This document shows positions 15,451 to 23,451 of a stretch of 64,000 bases of DNA, in pieces. The notes under the pieces are model-generated. The model worked only from the letters and a program-made list of their open reading frames with translations. It did not search any database and was not told the DNA's origin. Within the stretch, counting starts at the first letter, position 1. Each line of letters begins with the position of its first letter. The position numbers and the translations under genes were made by a program. Source of the DNA: Streptomyces sp. P9-A2 (lineage in GTDB: Bacteria; Actinomycetota; Actinomycetes; Streptomycetales; Streptomycetaceae); NCBI RefSeq assembly GCF_036634175.1, contig NZ_JAZIFX010000001.1, positions 62,001-126,000 on the forward strand. Reading direction: 5' to 3'.

Positions 15451-16254
15451 CTACCTGTTGTGGAACTCCGGGGCGCGCTTGCCGAGGAAGGCCGCGACCG
15501 CTTCCCGGTGGTCCTCGGTGAGCGCCGCGGAGACCTGGGTGCGGTTCTCCAGATCGAGACCGGCGGCCTGGCTGGAGATCTCCAGCTGCGACCACATCAC
15601 CTGCTTGGTCATCCGCACCCCGTACGGCGCGTGCGCGGCGATCGCGCGGGCCACCTCCAGGGCGGTGTCCATCAGCTCCGCCCGGGGCACCAGCCGGGAG
15701 ACCAGTCCGATCCGTTCGGCCTCCTCCGCCTCCACGAAACGGCCGGTGAGCAGCAGTTCGAAGGCGCGCGAGGCGCCGATCAGCCGGGGCAGCAGCCAGC
15801 TCACCCCGATGTCGCAGCCCGAGAGGCCCACCTTGACGAAGGCCGCGTTGAAGCGGGCGTCGTCGGCGCAGACCCGGACGTCGGAGGCGAGCGCCAGGGC
15901 GAACCCGCCGCCGGACGCGGCGCCCTGCACCGCCGCCACGACCGGCATCCGCAGCGAGCGCAGCCGGGTCACCAGGGTCGCGATGTGCTCCTGCACCGAC
16001 ATCCAGTCCGGGACCGCCCGTGATCCGTCGCCGCCGGGCGCCGTGCCGTGCCCCTGGAGGTGGGCACCGGCGCAGAAGTGCTTGCCCGCCCCGGTGAGGA
16101 CCACCACGCGGACATCGGTGCGGGGCGCCAGGGCGCCGAGCACGTCGTGCAGTTCCTGGACGATCACCGCCTCCAGGGTGTTGAACCGCCCGGGCTCGTC
16201 GAGGCGGACCTCGAGGACGCCGCCGCCGTGGTCGACGGTGCTCACCGAGGGCAT
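15451..16254 (-). CDS. Enoyl-CoA hydratase/isomerase (crotonase) family protein
   Basis: 267 residues. VVVLTGAGKHFCAGAHLQG (about residues 54-72) contains the first oxyanion-hole segment (CAGAxL), and MPVVAAVQGAASGGGFALALASDVRV (about 101-126) the second GG oxyanion loop. The catalytic Glu position (about residue 150) lies in ASRAFELLLTGRFVEAEEAERIGLVSRL. It hydrates or isomerises an enoyl-CoA. TGATG overlap with the SDR stop indicates translational coupling. Both are driven from the promoter that carries site e. The 12-aa insertion GTAPGGDGSRAV after the first loop slightly enlarges the substrate region. Confidence 0.92.
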   Translation of the reverse strand: MPSVSTVDHGGGVLEVRLDEPGRFNTLEAVIVQELHDVLGALAPRTDVRVVVLTGAGKHFCAGAHLQGHGTAPGGDGSRAVPDWMSVQEHIATLVTRLRSLRMPVVAAVQGAASGGGFALALASDVRVCADDARFNAAFVKVGLSGCDIGVSWLLPRLIGASRAFELLLTGRFVEAEEAERIGLVSRLVPRAELMDTALEVARAIAAHAPYGVRMTKQVMWSQLEISSQAAGLDLENRTQVSAALTEDHREAVAAFLGKRAPEFHNR

Positions 16255-17069
16255 CAGACACCCTCCAGCGCGGTGAACTCGTCGCCGCCGAGCAGCGCGC
16301 CGCCGTCGACGGTCAGCACCTGTCCGGTGACCCACGACGCGGCCTCGCCGGCGAGGAACTCCGCGGCGTCCGCGACGTCCTCGGGCTCGCCGAAGCGGGG
16401 CAGTGGCCAGCGGCCGTAGACCTTCTCGCCGCCGGCGATGAGCGGCCCGGAGAACCGGGTGTTCACGACCCCGGGCGCGATGCCGTTCACCCGGACCCGC
16501 GGGCCGAGTTCGACCGCGAGCTGGGCGGTCAGGTAGTTGAGCGCCGCCTTGCTCGTGCCGTAGACGCCGGACGGACTGCCCGGGGTCTCGGCGACGTTGG
16601 AGGAGATCATCAGGACGGAGCCGGGCCGGGTCTCCCCCAGGCCCGCCTCCAGGGCCAGCTGCGTCCAGCGCAGCGGGGCCCAGAGGTTGACGTCCATGAT
16701 CTTCTGCCAGCGGCCGTGGTCCACCGTGTGGGTCGGGCCGAAGTGCGGGTTGGCGGCGGCGTTGTTGACCAGCACGTCGAGTGCGCCCCACCGCTCGCGC
16801 ACGTCCGCGAGCAGGGCCTGGGCGGTGTCCTCGTCGGAGACATGCACGCCCGCGCCGCGCGCGGTCTCCCCCGAGGGGTCCAGGGCCTGCGCCGCGGCCG
16901 TCGCGTCGTCGGCGTTGCGGGCGCACAGTACGACCCGCGCGCCCCGTTCGTGGAAGCGGCGCGCGATGCCGAGACCGATGCCCCGCGAGCCTCCGGTGAC
17001 CACGGCGACCCGGCCCTTCATGGACCCGTCCGGCGCCGTGGCTTCTCGTTGACACCCTTTGTGTGGCAT
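16254..17069 (-). CDS. Short-chain dehydrogenase/reductase
   Basis: 271 residues from ATG 17069, or 255 from ATG 17021 (MKGRVAVVTGGSRGIGLGIA). The shorter form matches the usual family length and the longer form adds 16 unconserved residues, so the true start is open. TGGSRGIG is the NAD(P) glycine motif, NNAAANP the NNAG-type motif, S of MISSNVAET and YGTSKAALNYL give the catalytic Ser-Tyr-x3-Lys, and VNGIAPGVVNT the PG loop. Classical fold; probably a 3-hydroxyacyl-CoA or secondary alcohol dehydrogenase. Divergent from two P450 genes with site e in the 46-bp gap. Confidence 0.93.
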   Translation of the reverse strand: MPHKGCQREATAPDGSMKGRVAVVTGGSRGIGLGIARRFHERGARVVLCARNADDATAAAQALDPSGETARGAGVHVSDEDTAQALLADVRERWGALDVLVNNAAANPHFGPTHTVDHGRWQKIMDVNLWAPLRWTQLALEAGLGETRPGSVLMISSNVAETPGSPSGVYGTSKAALNYLTAQLAVELGPRVRVNGIAPGVVNTRFSGPLIAGGEKVYGRWPLPRFGEPEDVADAAEFLAGEAASWVTGQVLTVDGGALLGGDEFTALEGV

Positions 17070-17081
17070 GCCAGCATCCTA

Positions 17082-17101
17082 AATCTAATACTGGTTGATT
17101 A
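17082..17101. promoter_or_regulatory. Shared regulon dyad, site e
   Basis: AATCTAATACTGGTTGATT, an inverted repeat in the 46-bp gap between the divergent SDR (17069) and P450 (17116) genes. Core TAATACTGGTTGATTA at 17086-17101. One regulator bound here could control both directions. Confidence 0.6.
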
Positions 17102-17115
17102 ATAGGGGTGCATCC

Positions 17116-18375
17116 ATGACGCCCGATCAGTTCGACCACACCGCCGAGGACCACGCCGCGCGCTGGCGGGACATCTACGCGGAGGCCCGCCGCGGCTGCC
17201 CGGTCATCTCCTCCGAACGCCACGGCGGCTACCACGTACTGACCCGGCACGCCGACATCACCGAGGCGCTCCGCAACCACCAGGCCTTCTCCTCCGAACG
17301 GTCCTGGCACGCCGACGGCACCGACAACGGCCTCGGCGTCGCCATCCCGCACCAGCCGGTACGGGTCGGCATCCTCGAGATGGACCCGCCCGAGCACACG
17401 AAGTACCGCAGACTTCTCACCCCGTGGTTCACCCGCCAGGCCATCGCCCGGGGCCGCGAACGGATCCGGCACACGGCCACCTGGGCCATCGACCGGATCA
17501 TCGAGAAGGGCGGGTGCGACATCGTCACCGATCTCGCCGGGCCGTTCCAGGCCATCGTCATCCTCGACATCCTGGGCATCCCGCTGGAGCGGTGGTCGGC
17601 CTACGCCGACGTCGCCGAACGGATGGTCCGGCAGACCGAGGACCGCGCCGAGGGTGCCCTCTGGATGCGGGAGGACGTCCGCAAGGAGGTCGAGCGCCAG
17701 CGCGCCGCACCCCGGCCGGGGCTGATCAGCGGTCTCAACACCGCGGTGGTCGACGGCGAACCGCTCAGCGTCGGATGGGCCACCGAACTCGTCAACATGA
17801 TGCTGCTCGGCGGCGAGGGCACCACGATCGCGACCATCGCCCACATGCTCAAGCATCTGCACGACCGGCCGGAGGACCGGGCCCGGATCACGGCCGACCC
17901 GTCGCTGCTGCCGACCGCGGTCGACGAGATGATGCGCTACCACGCGCCGTCCCCCGGCCTGGCCCGTACCGTCACCCGGACGGTCGAGGTCGGCGGCCAC
18001 ACGTTCCACCCCGGTGACCGGGTGCTCCTGTCCTACGCGTCGGGCAACTTCGACGAGGACGTCTTCCCGGACGCCGCAACCCCCGACATCACCCGCTCGC
18101 CCAACCCGCACCTCGCCTTCGGCGGCGGCGTCCACCGCTGCCCCGGGGCGCTGCTGGCCTCCGCCAACGCCGAGGTGTTCCTCGGCGAACTGCTGCGCCG
18201 CATCCCGGAGTACGGGATCACCGCCGTCCAGGCTTACGAGCGGATCCCGCTGACCAACGGCTTCTACTCGATGACGATGGCCTACCGCCAGGGCCCGCGC
18301 GAGGGCACCGACACCGGCGAACTGCCCCGGCTGACCGGCGAGCGGGTACGCCCGAGCGAAGGAACGGACCGATGA
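17116..18375 (+). CDS. Cytochrome P450
   Basis: 419 residues from ATG 17116 (AGGGG 7 bp upstream). The I-helix motif is GGEGTT (in MLLGGEGTTIATIAHML, about residues 236-252), the K-helix ExxR is EMMR (in VDEMMRYHAP, about 273), and the heme loop is AFGGGVHRCPGALLA (about 341-355) with the axial Cys. Class I bacterial P450, soluble, needing a ferredoxin and ferredoxin reductase; a reductase is encoded at 29.5 kb but no ferredoxin gene is seen in the window. It should hydroxylate a hydrophobic intermediate. Its stop overlaps the next P450 start by 4 bp, so two P450s are co-translated. Confidence 0.95.
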   Translation: MTPDQFDHTAEDHAARWRDIYAEARRGCPVISSERHGGYHVLTRHADITEALRNHQAFSSERSWHADGTDNGLGVAIPHQPVRVGILEMDPPEHTKYRRLLTPWFTRQAIARGRERIRHTATWAIDRIIEKGGCDIVTDLAGPFQAIVILDILGIPLERWSAYADVAERMVRQTEDRAEGALWMREDVRKEVERQRAAPRPGLISGLNTAVVDGEPLSVGWATELVNMMLLGGEGTTIATIAHMLKHLHDRPEDRARITADPSLLPTAVDEMMRYHAPSPGLARTVTRTVEVGGHTFHPGDRVLLSYASGNFDEDVFPDAATPDITRSPNPHLAFGGGVHRCPGALLASANAEVFLGELLRRIPEYGITAVQAYERIPLTNGFYSMTMAYRQGPREGTDTGELPRLTGERVRPSEGTDR

Positions 18376-19676
18376 ACGACTCCTCCGTCCCGGTCGGCAC
18401 CCCCGAGCCGTTCGACCACCACTCCCCCGCCTTCGCCGAGCAGTGGCCGGAGATCTACGCGGACCTGCGCGCGGGCTGCCCGGTCACGCACTCCCCGCGG
18501 CACGGCGGGTTCTACGCCGTCACCCGCTACGAGGACATCCGCCGCGTCCTGCGGGAACCGGAGACGTTCGCGTCCGGGCGCGAGCTGGAGTTCGACGGCC
18601 GGACCGTGGGCGGGGCGACCGTGCCGGTCACGGCGTCGCGGCTGGGGATGATGGAAATGGACCCGCCGGCCTCCCTCGCCTACCGCCGGCTGATCGCGCC
18701 GTTCTTCTCCGCCCGCACGGTCCGCGAGTACACCCCCCGGCTCACCACGATCGTCGACCGGATCCTCGACCGCACCATCGAGTCGGGCCGGATGGACGTC
18801 GTCGATGACCTCGGCGCCGTGCTGCCGCCGCTGGTCATCGTCGATCTGCTGGGGCTGCCCCTCGACCGCTGGCAGCACTACGCGCACGCCCTGCACCAGG
18901 GCGTCGGCCACCGGAAGGGCTCGGCGCGGGCGATCATCGGCGTGATGCGGGAGATGCGGGAGCTGGTCACCGAGTGGCGGGAGCGCGGGGCCGGGCCGCC
19001 GGGCGTCTGCACCGCCCTGCTGGAGGCCGAGGTCGACGGGCGGCCCATCGACGACGACCTGATCGCCGAGCTGGTGTTCATGCTGCTCACCGGGGGCGTC
19101 GACACCACGACGGCACAGATATCCAACGTCGTCGGGCATCTGGACGCCCATCCGGAGCTGCGCCGTCGGCTGATCGAGGACCCCGACGCCGTCCCGGGTG
19201 CGACGGACGAACTCCTGCGGCTCTACAGTCCGGGCACCGGCGCGGCCCGCACCGTCGTCGCTCCGGCCACGCTCGGGGGCGTCGAACTGCGGCCGGGTGA
19301 CCGGCTCTTCCTCGGCATCGGCTCCGCCAACCGCGACGAGACGGTGTTCCCCGATCCGGAGACCGTCGATCCCGACCGTGCGAACGCGCACCAGCACACG
19401 GCGTTCGGGATCGGTGTGCACCGCTGCGTCGGCGCGTACCTCGCCAAGGCCGAACTCGTCGAGGTGGTCCGCGCCCTGCTCCGCCGGATGCCCGACTTCG
19501 CCGTCGACCGCGAGGGTCTTGTCCACCGGCCGGTGATCCCCCTGGTCAACGGCTGGACCTCGATGCCCGTCCGGTTCACCCCCGGCCCGCGGGTGGTCCC
19601 GGAACACGCCGCCCCGCTGCCGGAGACGGCGGCTGTCGGTACGGCGCCGGCCGGTACGGCGGACCGGCACGGCTGA
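18372..19676 (+). CDS. Cytochrome P450, second of an operon pair
   Basis: 434 residues. I-helix LLTGGVDTTTAQI (about residues 236-248), K-helix DELLRLY (about 277-283), heme loop AFGIGVHRCVGAYLA (about 338-352) with axial Cys. The N-terminal region PFDHHSPAFAEQWPEIYADLRAGCPVTHS resembles the preceding P450 (FDHTAEDHAARWRDIYAEARRGCPVISS), so the pair arose by tandem duplication. About 30 residues beyond the usual C-terminus are Pro/Ala-rich. Two paralogous P450s in one operon suggest successive oxidations of the same scaffold. Ends against two strong back-to-back terminators. Confidence 0.95.
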   Translation: MNDSSVPVGTPEPFDHHSPAFAEQWPEIYADLRAGCPVTHSPRHGGFYAVTRYEDIRRVLREPETFASGRELEFDGRTVGGATVPVTASRLGMMEMDPPASLAYRRLIAPFFSARTVREYTPRLTTIVDRILDRTIESGRMDVVDDLGAVLPPLVIVDLLGLPLDRWQHYAHALHQGVGHRKGSARAIIGVMREMRELVTEWRERGAGPPGVCTALLEAEVDGRPIDDDLIAELVFMLLTGGVDTTTAQISNVVGHLDAHPELRRRLIEDPDAVPGATDELLRLYSPGTGAARTVVAPATLGGVELRPGDRLFLGIGSANRDETVFPDPETVDPDRANAHQHTAFGIGVHRCVGAYLAKAELVEVVRALLRRMPDFAVDREGLVHRPVIPLVNGWTSMPVRFTPGPRVVPEHAAPLPETAAVGTAPAGTADRHG

Positions 19677-19753
19677 TCCGGCTGCACTGTCCGGACCCCG
19701 CCCGGTCCCACCTGCTCCGAACTGATCCGAACTGATCTCACCGGGGCCTGCAC

Positions 19754-19785
19754 GGCCGGCCCGGCTCCCCCGAGCCGGGCCGGCC
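19754..19785 (+). terminator. Perfect 14-bp stem terminator
   Basis: GGCCGGCCCGGCTC and GAGCCGGGCCGGCC pair around a CCCC loop, downstream of the P450 pair. Confidence 0.75.
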
Positions 19786-19844
19786 GGCCGACGTGGTTCC
19801 GCCGCCCCCTGGCCGCAGGCCCGTCCCTCCGCCCGCGGCGGCGC

Positions 19845-19880
19845 CGATGGCCCGGTCCCCCCGTCGGGACCGGGCCATCG
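19845..19880 (-). terminator. Perfect 15-bp stem terminator
   Basis: CGATGGCCCGGTCCC (19845-19859) pairs with GGGACCGGGCCATCG (19866-19880), placed just after the nitronate-monooxygenase-like gene on the minus strand. Together with the preceding hairpin it insulates the convergent operons. Confidence 0.75.
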
Positions 19881-19898
19881 GCGTACCGCTTCGCGGGG

Positions 19899-20942
19899 TC
19901 AGGCGCGGGTGGCTTTGAGGGCCGGCAGCGAGGCAGCGGTGTTCTCCAACAGGCCGAGGGCCTGGTCCATCATCCGGTCGAGGAGCACCTTGACCGGCAC
20001 GATGTCCTTGATGGCGGCGGCGACCTGACCGGCGACGACGATGCCGGCCTCGGTGTCGCCCTCCATCTGGGCCAGGTACCCCCGGTCCTCCTTCCACTGG
20101 TTCAGCTCGTCCACGGAGATGCCCGACTCCTTGACGGCCGGCAGTTCCTCCAGGAGGGCCTTGTTGCGCAGACCGCGGCTGGGCGCGTAGTAGCCCTGGT
20201 AGGTCATGTCGTCCCACTCACGCGAGTCGACGATGTACTGCTTGTAGTTCTGGTGCCACTCGTGCTCCTCGGTGGTGATGAACCGGGTGCCCATGGCGAC
20301 GCCGGCGGCGCCCATGGCGAGCATCGCGGCGAGCCCGTATCCGTCGTGGATGCCGCCGGAGACGATGACCGGGATGTCGACCTCGGCGATCACCTGCGGG
20401 GCGAGCACCATCGTGGAGACGGGCTTGAGGTGGGTGTGACCGCCCATCTCGTAACCCGAGGCGATGACGACGTCCACGCCGGCCTCGGCCGCCTTCACCG
20501 CGTGGCGCACGGAGCCGACCTTGTGGACGTGCAGCAGGCCGGCCTCCTTGATGCGCTCGGTGAAGCCGCCGGGGAAGCCCGCCGAGGTGGTGATGGCGGC
20601 GAAGTGCTCGCCGACCGGGCCGCCGGCGAGCTTGATCCGGATCGCCTCGTCGATGCAGGCCTCGGAGGCCGGCAGCATCTCGCCCGAGGAGAGGGTTCCC
20701 ACCGGGATGTTGACCGCGAAGGCGCCCCGCGCGCCGACCGCCACCTGCTCCATCCGGTCACGCAGCTTCTTGCGCAGTTCCACCTCGGGGGTGAGCAGAC
20801 CCGGCGTGGAGACCGAGCCGAGCCCTCCTGCCGCGGACACGGCGGTCGCCAGCGAGGTGGTGGGTGACGGACCCATACCGTCCTGCATGATCGGGTACTT
20901 GGTTCCGAGTCGGCCGCACAGGGCCTGCCATACCGCTCCCAC
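19899..20942 (-). CDS. Nitronate monooxygenase/2-nitropropane dioxygenase family flavoprotein
   Basis: 347 residues from GTG 20940-20942 with GGAAGGGA upstream. The TIM-barrel FMN family is evident: YPIMQDGMGPSPTTSLATAVSAAGGLGSV (about residues 16-44), VDVVIASGYEMGGHTH (about 155-170, with the conserved GxExGGH-type flavin loop) and PVIVSGGIHDGYGLAAMLAMGAAGVAMGTRF (about 191-221). In actinobacterial catabolic clusters this family often acts as an enoyl-CoA or enone reductase or has unknown chemistry rather than oxidising nitronates. Single gene with site f 60 bp upstream of its start, divergent from the flavin reductase-LLM operon. Confidence 0.88.
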   Translation of the reverse strand: MGAVWQALCGRLGTKYPIMQDGMGPSPTTSLATAVSAAGGLGSVSTPGLLTPEVELRKKLRDRMEQVAVGARGAFAVNIPVGTLSSGEMLPASEACIDEAIRIKLAGGPVGEHFAAITTSAGFPGGFTERIKEAGLLHVHKVGSVRHAVKAAEAGVDVVIASGYEMGGHTHLKPVSTMVLAPQVIAEVDIPVIVSGGIHDGYGLAAMLAMGAAGVAMGTRFITTEEHEWHQNYKQYIVDSREWDDMTYQGYYAPSRGLRNKALLEELPAVKESGISVDELNQWKEDRGYLAQMEGDTEAGIVVAGQVAAAIKDIVPVKVLLDRMMDQALGLLENTAASLPALKATRA

Positions 20943-21001
20943 GTCGATCCCTTCCGCTGAGTGCGCAAACGGCCCTTCCCGGGGCCCGGACCCGCTCAGC
21001 C

Positions 21002-21017
21002 TAACGACATTTGGTTA
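21002..21017. promoter_or_regulatory. Shared regulon dyad, site f
   Basis: TAACGACATTTGGTTA, an exact TAAC-N8-GTTA, 60 bp before the nitronate-monooxygenase-like gene. Confidence 0.6.
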
Positions 21018-21091
21018 TTGCGCCAAGACCCCTCTTCGGCAACTGCGGACCACCCTCCGCCCGGGCCGCCCCCTCCGCCCCTTGGCCCTAG

Positions 21092-21110
21092 AATCTAATG
21101 TTGTTAGATT
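21092..21110. promoter_or_regulatory. Shared regulon dyad, site g
   Basis: AATCTAATGTTGTTAGATT, the most symmetric copy (7 of 9 half-site positions match). It lies directly before the flavin reductase gene and 74 bp from site f, so this divergent region has two sites. Confidence 0.65.
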
Positions 21111-21140
21111 ATGATTATTGCCGTCCCAGTGAGGTGCGAT

Positions 21141-22334
21141 GTGAGCAACTACGCCCGGGCGACCGCCCCGCCACAGGACTCGCGCTACTTCCGCGACGTC
21201 CTCGGACAATTCCCCACCGGTGTCGCGGTCATCACGGCGCTCGACGCGAAGGGCCGGCCCCTCGGCATGGCGGTGGGGTCCTTCGGTTCGGTATCGCTCG
21301 ACCCGCCCCTGGTTAGCTTCATGCCGGCGCGCACGTCGAGCACCTACCCGAGGATCGAGGCCTCCGGACGGTTCTGCGTCAGCATCCTCGGCGCCGACCA
21401 GGAGGACGTGTGCCGCGCCATGGCGACCAGGGGCGCCGACAAGTTCGACGGGATCACGTGGTTCCCGGCACCCTCCGGCGCACCCGTCATCGACGGGGCC
21501 CTGGCCTGGATCGACTGCACGCTCGCCCAGCGCCACGAGGCGGGCGACCACTACATCGTCGTCGGCGAGGTCGACCAGCTCTCCGAGCTCCGGCCGGGTC
21601 CGCCGCTGGTGTTCTTCCGCGGCGGGTACGGCGGGTTCACCACGCCGTCGCTGATGGCCGCGCCCGAACGGGATCTGGTCGAGCTCATCGAGCTGGCCGG
21701 GCGCGCCCGGCCGGTCATGGAGCGGCTCGCCCGGGAACTCGACCTCGAATGCCTCGCCGTCGGGACGGTCGGCCGGCAGTCCGTCTGCCTCGCCATCGCC
21801 GACTCCCCGAACGCCGACTACATCTCCTCCCGGGTCGGTTACCGCACCCCGTTCGTGTTCCCGGTCGGCTCGGTCTTCGTCGCCTGGGACCCGGCCGGCA
21901 CCGGCGCCTGGCTCCCCGACGACCCGGCCCACGCCGCGGCGGGTGAGGCCGCACTGCGCCGCACCCGGCGGCGGCGCTGGTCGGTGGCGATCGGCGACGA
22001 CCACTACGACCAGCTCGAGCGCGCGGTCGGCCTGCAACTGCGCCATCCCTCGGTCGACGAACTCGACGGCGTGATGCGCGGACTGCGCGAGGAGCAGTTC
22101 GACCCCGAGCTCGATCCGCACACGTCGTACGACGTCCGGATGCTCGTGGCGCCCGTCTTCGGCCCCCGGAAGGTCGAGCTCGGCCTCGCCGTCCGGGGCT
22201 TCGGCCGCCATCTCGACGGCGCCGAGGTCGAACAGGTCGCGGCCCGGCTGGTCGAGGCGGCCGACGAAGTGAGCAGCAAGATCGGCGGGGCGGACGCCCT
22301 GGCCGCGGCGATCGGCAGGGAGACAGCAGCATGA
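21141..22334 (+). CDS. Flavin reductase domain fused to an IclR-like effector-binding domain
   Basis: 397 residues from GTG 21141 (GAGGTG a few bases upstream); an in-frame ATG at 21111 abuts site g and is less likely. Residues about 14-165 are a flavin reductase-like FMN-binding split barrel: YFRDVLGQFPTGVAVITALD, GMAVGSFGSVSLDPPLVSFMP and GRFCVSILGADQED. Residues about 175-390 have the pattern of the IclR effector domain (LARELDLECLAVGTVGRQSVCLAI, YRTPFVFPVGSVFVAW, and a late LAVRGFG strand), but no DNA-binding helix-turn-helix is present. The reductase would supply reduced flavin to a monooxygenase; the second domain may sense a pathway ligand. Coupled to an LLM gene by an ATGA overlap. 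Confidence 0.85.
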   Translation: MSNYARATAPPQDSRYFRDVLGQFPTGVAVITALDAKGRPLGMAVGSFGSVSLDPPLVSFMPARTSSTYPRIEASGRFCVSILGADQEDVCRAMATRGADKFDGITWFPAPSGAPVIDGALAWIDCTLAQRHEAGDHYIVVGEVDQLSELRPGPPLVFFRGGYGGFTTPSLMAAPERDLVELIELAGRARPVMERLARELDLECLAVGTVGRQSVCLAIADSPNADYISSRVGYRTPFVFPVGSVFVAWDPAGTGAWLPDDPAHAAAGEAALRRTRRRRWSVAIGDDHYDQLERAVGLQLRHPSVDELDGVMRGLREEQFDPELDPHTSYDVRMLVAPVFGPRKVELGLAVRGFGRHLDGAEVEQVAARLVEAADEVSSKIGGADALAAAIGRETAA

Positions 22335-23347
22335 GCGTGCCCGTCGACACCGCGCTGCCCATCAAGGGCGGCGCCGATCCGGCCGCGGCGGCGCGTGCGG
22401 CCGAGGAGGCCGGCTACGACGCCGTCTGGGCCAGCGAGCTCGACCGCGATCCGTTCCTCCAGCTGGCCGTCGCGAGCACCGCGACCGAGCGGATCGGCCT
22501 GGGCACCGGCATCGCGGTGGCCTTCGCCCGCAGCCCGATGAACGTCGCCTCGATGGCGCACGACCTGCAACGCCTCTCGCAGGGCCGCTTCATGCTGGGG
22601 CTCGGCACCCAGGTGCGCGCGCACATCACCCGGCGCTTCTCGATGCCCTGGTCCGAACCGGCCGCCCGGATGCGCGAGTACGTCCTCGCCCTGCGCGCCA
22701 TCTGGTCCGCCTGGGAGACCGGTGACCGCCTCGCCTTCGAGGGCCGGTTCTACACGCACACGCTGATGACGCCGATGTTCACCCCGGCCCCGCACGGCCA
22801 CGGCACACCACCGGTCGTCGTCGCGGCCGTCGGGGACCTGATGACCGAGGTGGCCGGGGAGGTCGGGGACGGCGTCCTGTTCCACAGCTTCCTCACCGAG
22901 CGCTATCTGCGCGAGAACACCCTCGCGGCGCTCGGGCGGGGACGCGCCAAGTCCTCGCGTCCGGGCTTCCAGCGGGTCGGCGGGCCGTTCGTGGCGACCG
23001 GCACGACCCCGGAGCAGATCTCCGCCGCGGCGGAGGCCACCCGGAGCCAGATCGCGTTCTACGCCTCGACCCCGTCCTACCGGCCGGTGCTGGAGGCGCA
23101 CGGCTGGGGCGGGCTCGGCGAACGGCTGCACGCGCTGTCCCGTGCGGGCGACTGGCAGGCGATGACCGCCGCGGTGGACGACGAGGTGCTGCACGAGTTC
23201 GCGGCCGTCGGCACCCCGGAGGAAGCGGCGGACATCCTCGCCGCGCGCTACGCCGACGTGTTCGACCGCTTCACCCTCGTCACACCGTACGACCTCGACG
23301 AGACCGCCCGCGCCCGGGTCGCCGCCCGCCTGCGGGAACTCACCTGA
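22331..23347 (+). CDS. LLM-class F420-dependent oxidoreductase (TIGR03617-like)
   Basis: 338 residues. AAEEAGYDAVWASELDRDPF, then IGLGTGIAVAFARSPMNVA and DLQRLSQGRFMLGLGTQVR (about residues 22-95) are the diagnostic beta-strand motifs of the TIGR03617 F420-dependent family. The C-terminal FAAVGTPEEAADILAARYAD is the usual TIM-barrel end. It reduces or oxidises a pathway ketone, alcohol or double bond with F420H2 or FMNH2; the flavin-reductase partner encoded just upstream leaves both cofactors possible. An imperfect hairpin at 23369-23398 follows. Confidence 0.9.
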   Translation: MSVPVDTALPIKGGADPAAAARAAEEAGYDAVWASELDRDPFLQLAVASTATERIGLGTGIAVAFARSPMNVASMAHDLQRLSQGRFMLGLGTQVRAHITRRFSMPWSEPAARMREYVLALRAIWSAWETGDRLAFEGRFYTHTLMTPMFTPAPHGHGTPPVVVAAVGDLMTEVAGEVGDGVLFHSFLTERYLRENTLAALGRGRAKSSRPGFQRVGGPFVATGTTPEQISAAAEATRSQIAFYASTPSYRPVLEAHGWGGLGERLHALSRAGDWQAMTAAVDDEVLHEFAAVGTPEEAADILAARYADVFDRFTLVTPYDLDETARARVAARLRELT

Positions 23348-23368
23348 CCTGCGGCCGACGCCACAACG

Positions 23369-23398
23369 GGTGTCCTCCGCTCTTGTCGGAAGGCACCC
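23369..23398 (+). terminator. Imperfect hairpin after the LLM gene
   Basis: GGGTGTCCTCCG and CGGAAGGCACCC pair with one G-U and one mismatch, just before site h of the next promoter. Confidence 0.4.
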
Positions 23399-23410
23399 GC
23401 CACTTTACGC

Positions 23411-23426
23411 TAACAGCGTTTGGTTA
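23411..23426. promoter_or_regulatory. Shared regulon dyad, site h
   Basis: TAACAGCGTTTGGTTA, exact TAAC-N8-GTTA, 25 bp before the P450 start at 23452. Confidence 0.65.
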
Positions 23427-23451
23427 AAAGCGCGTACGACAAGGATCCGCC

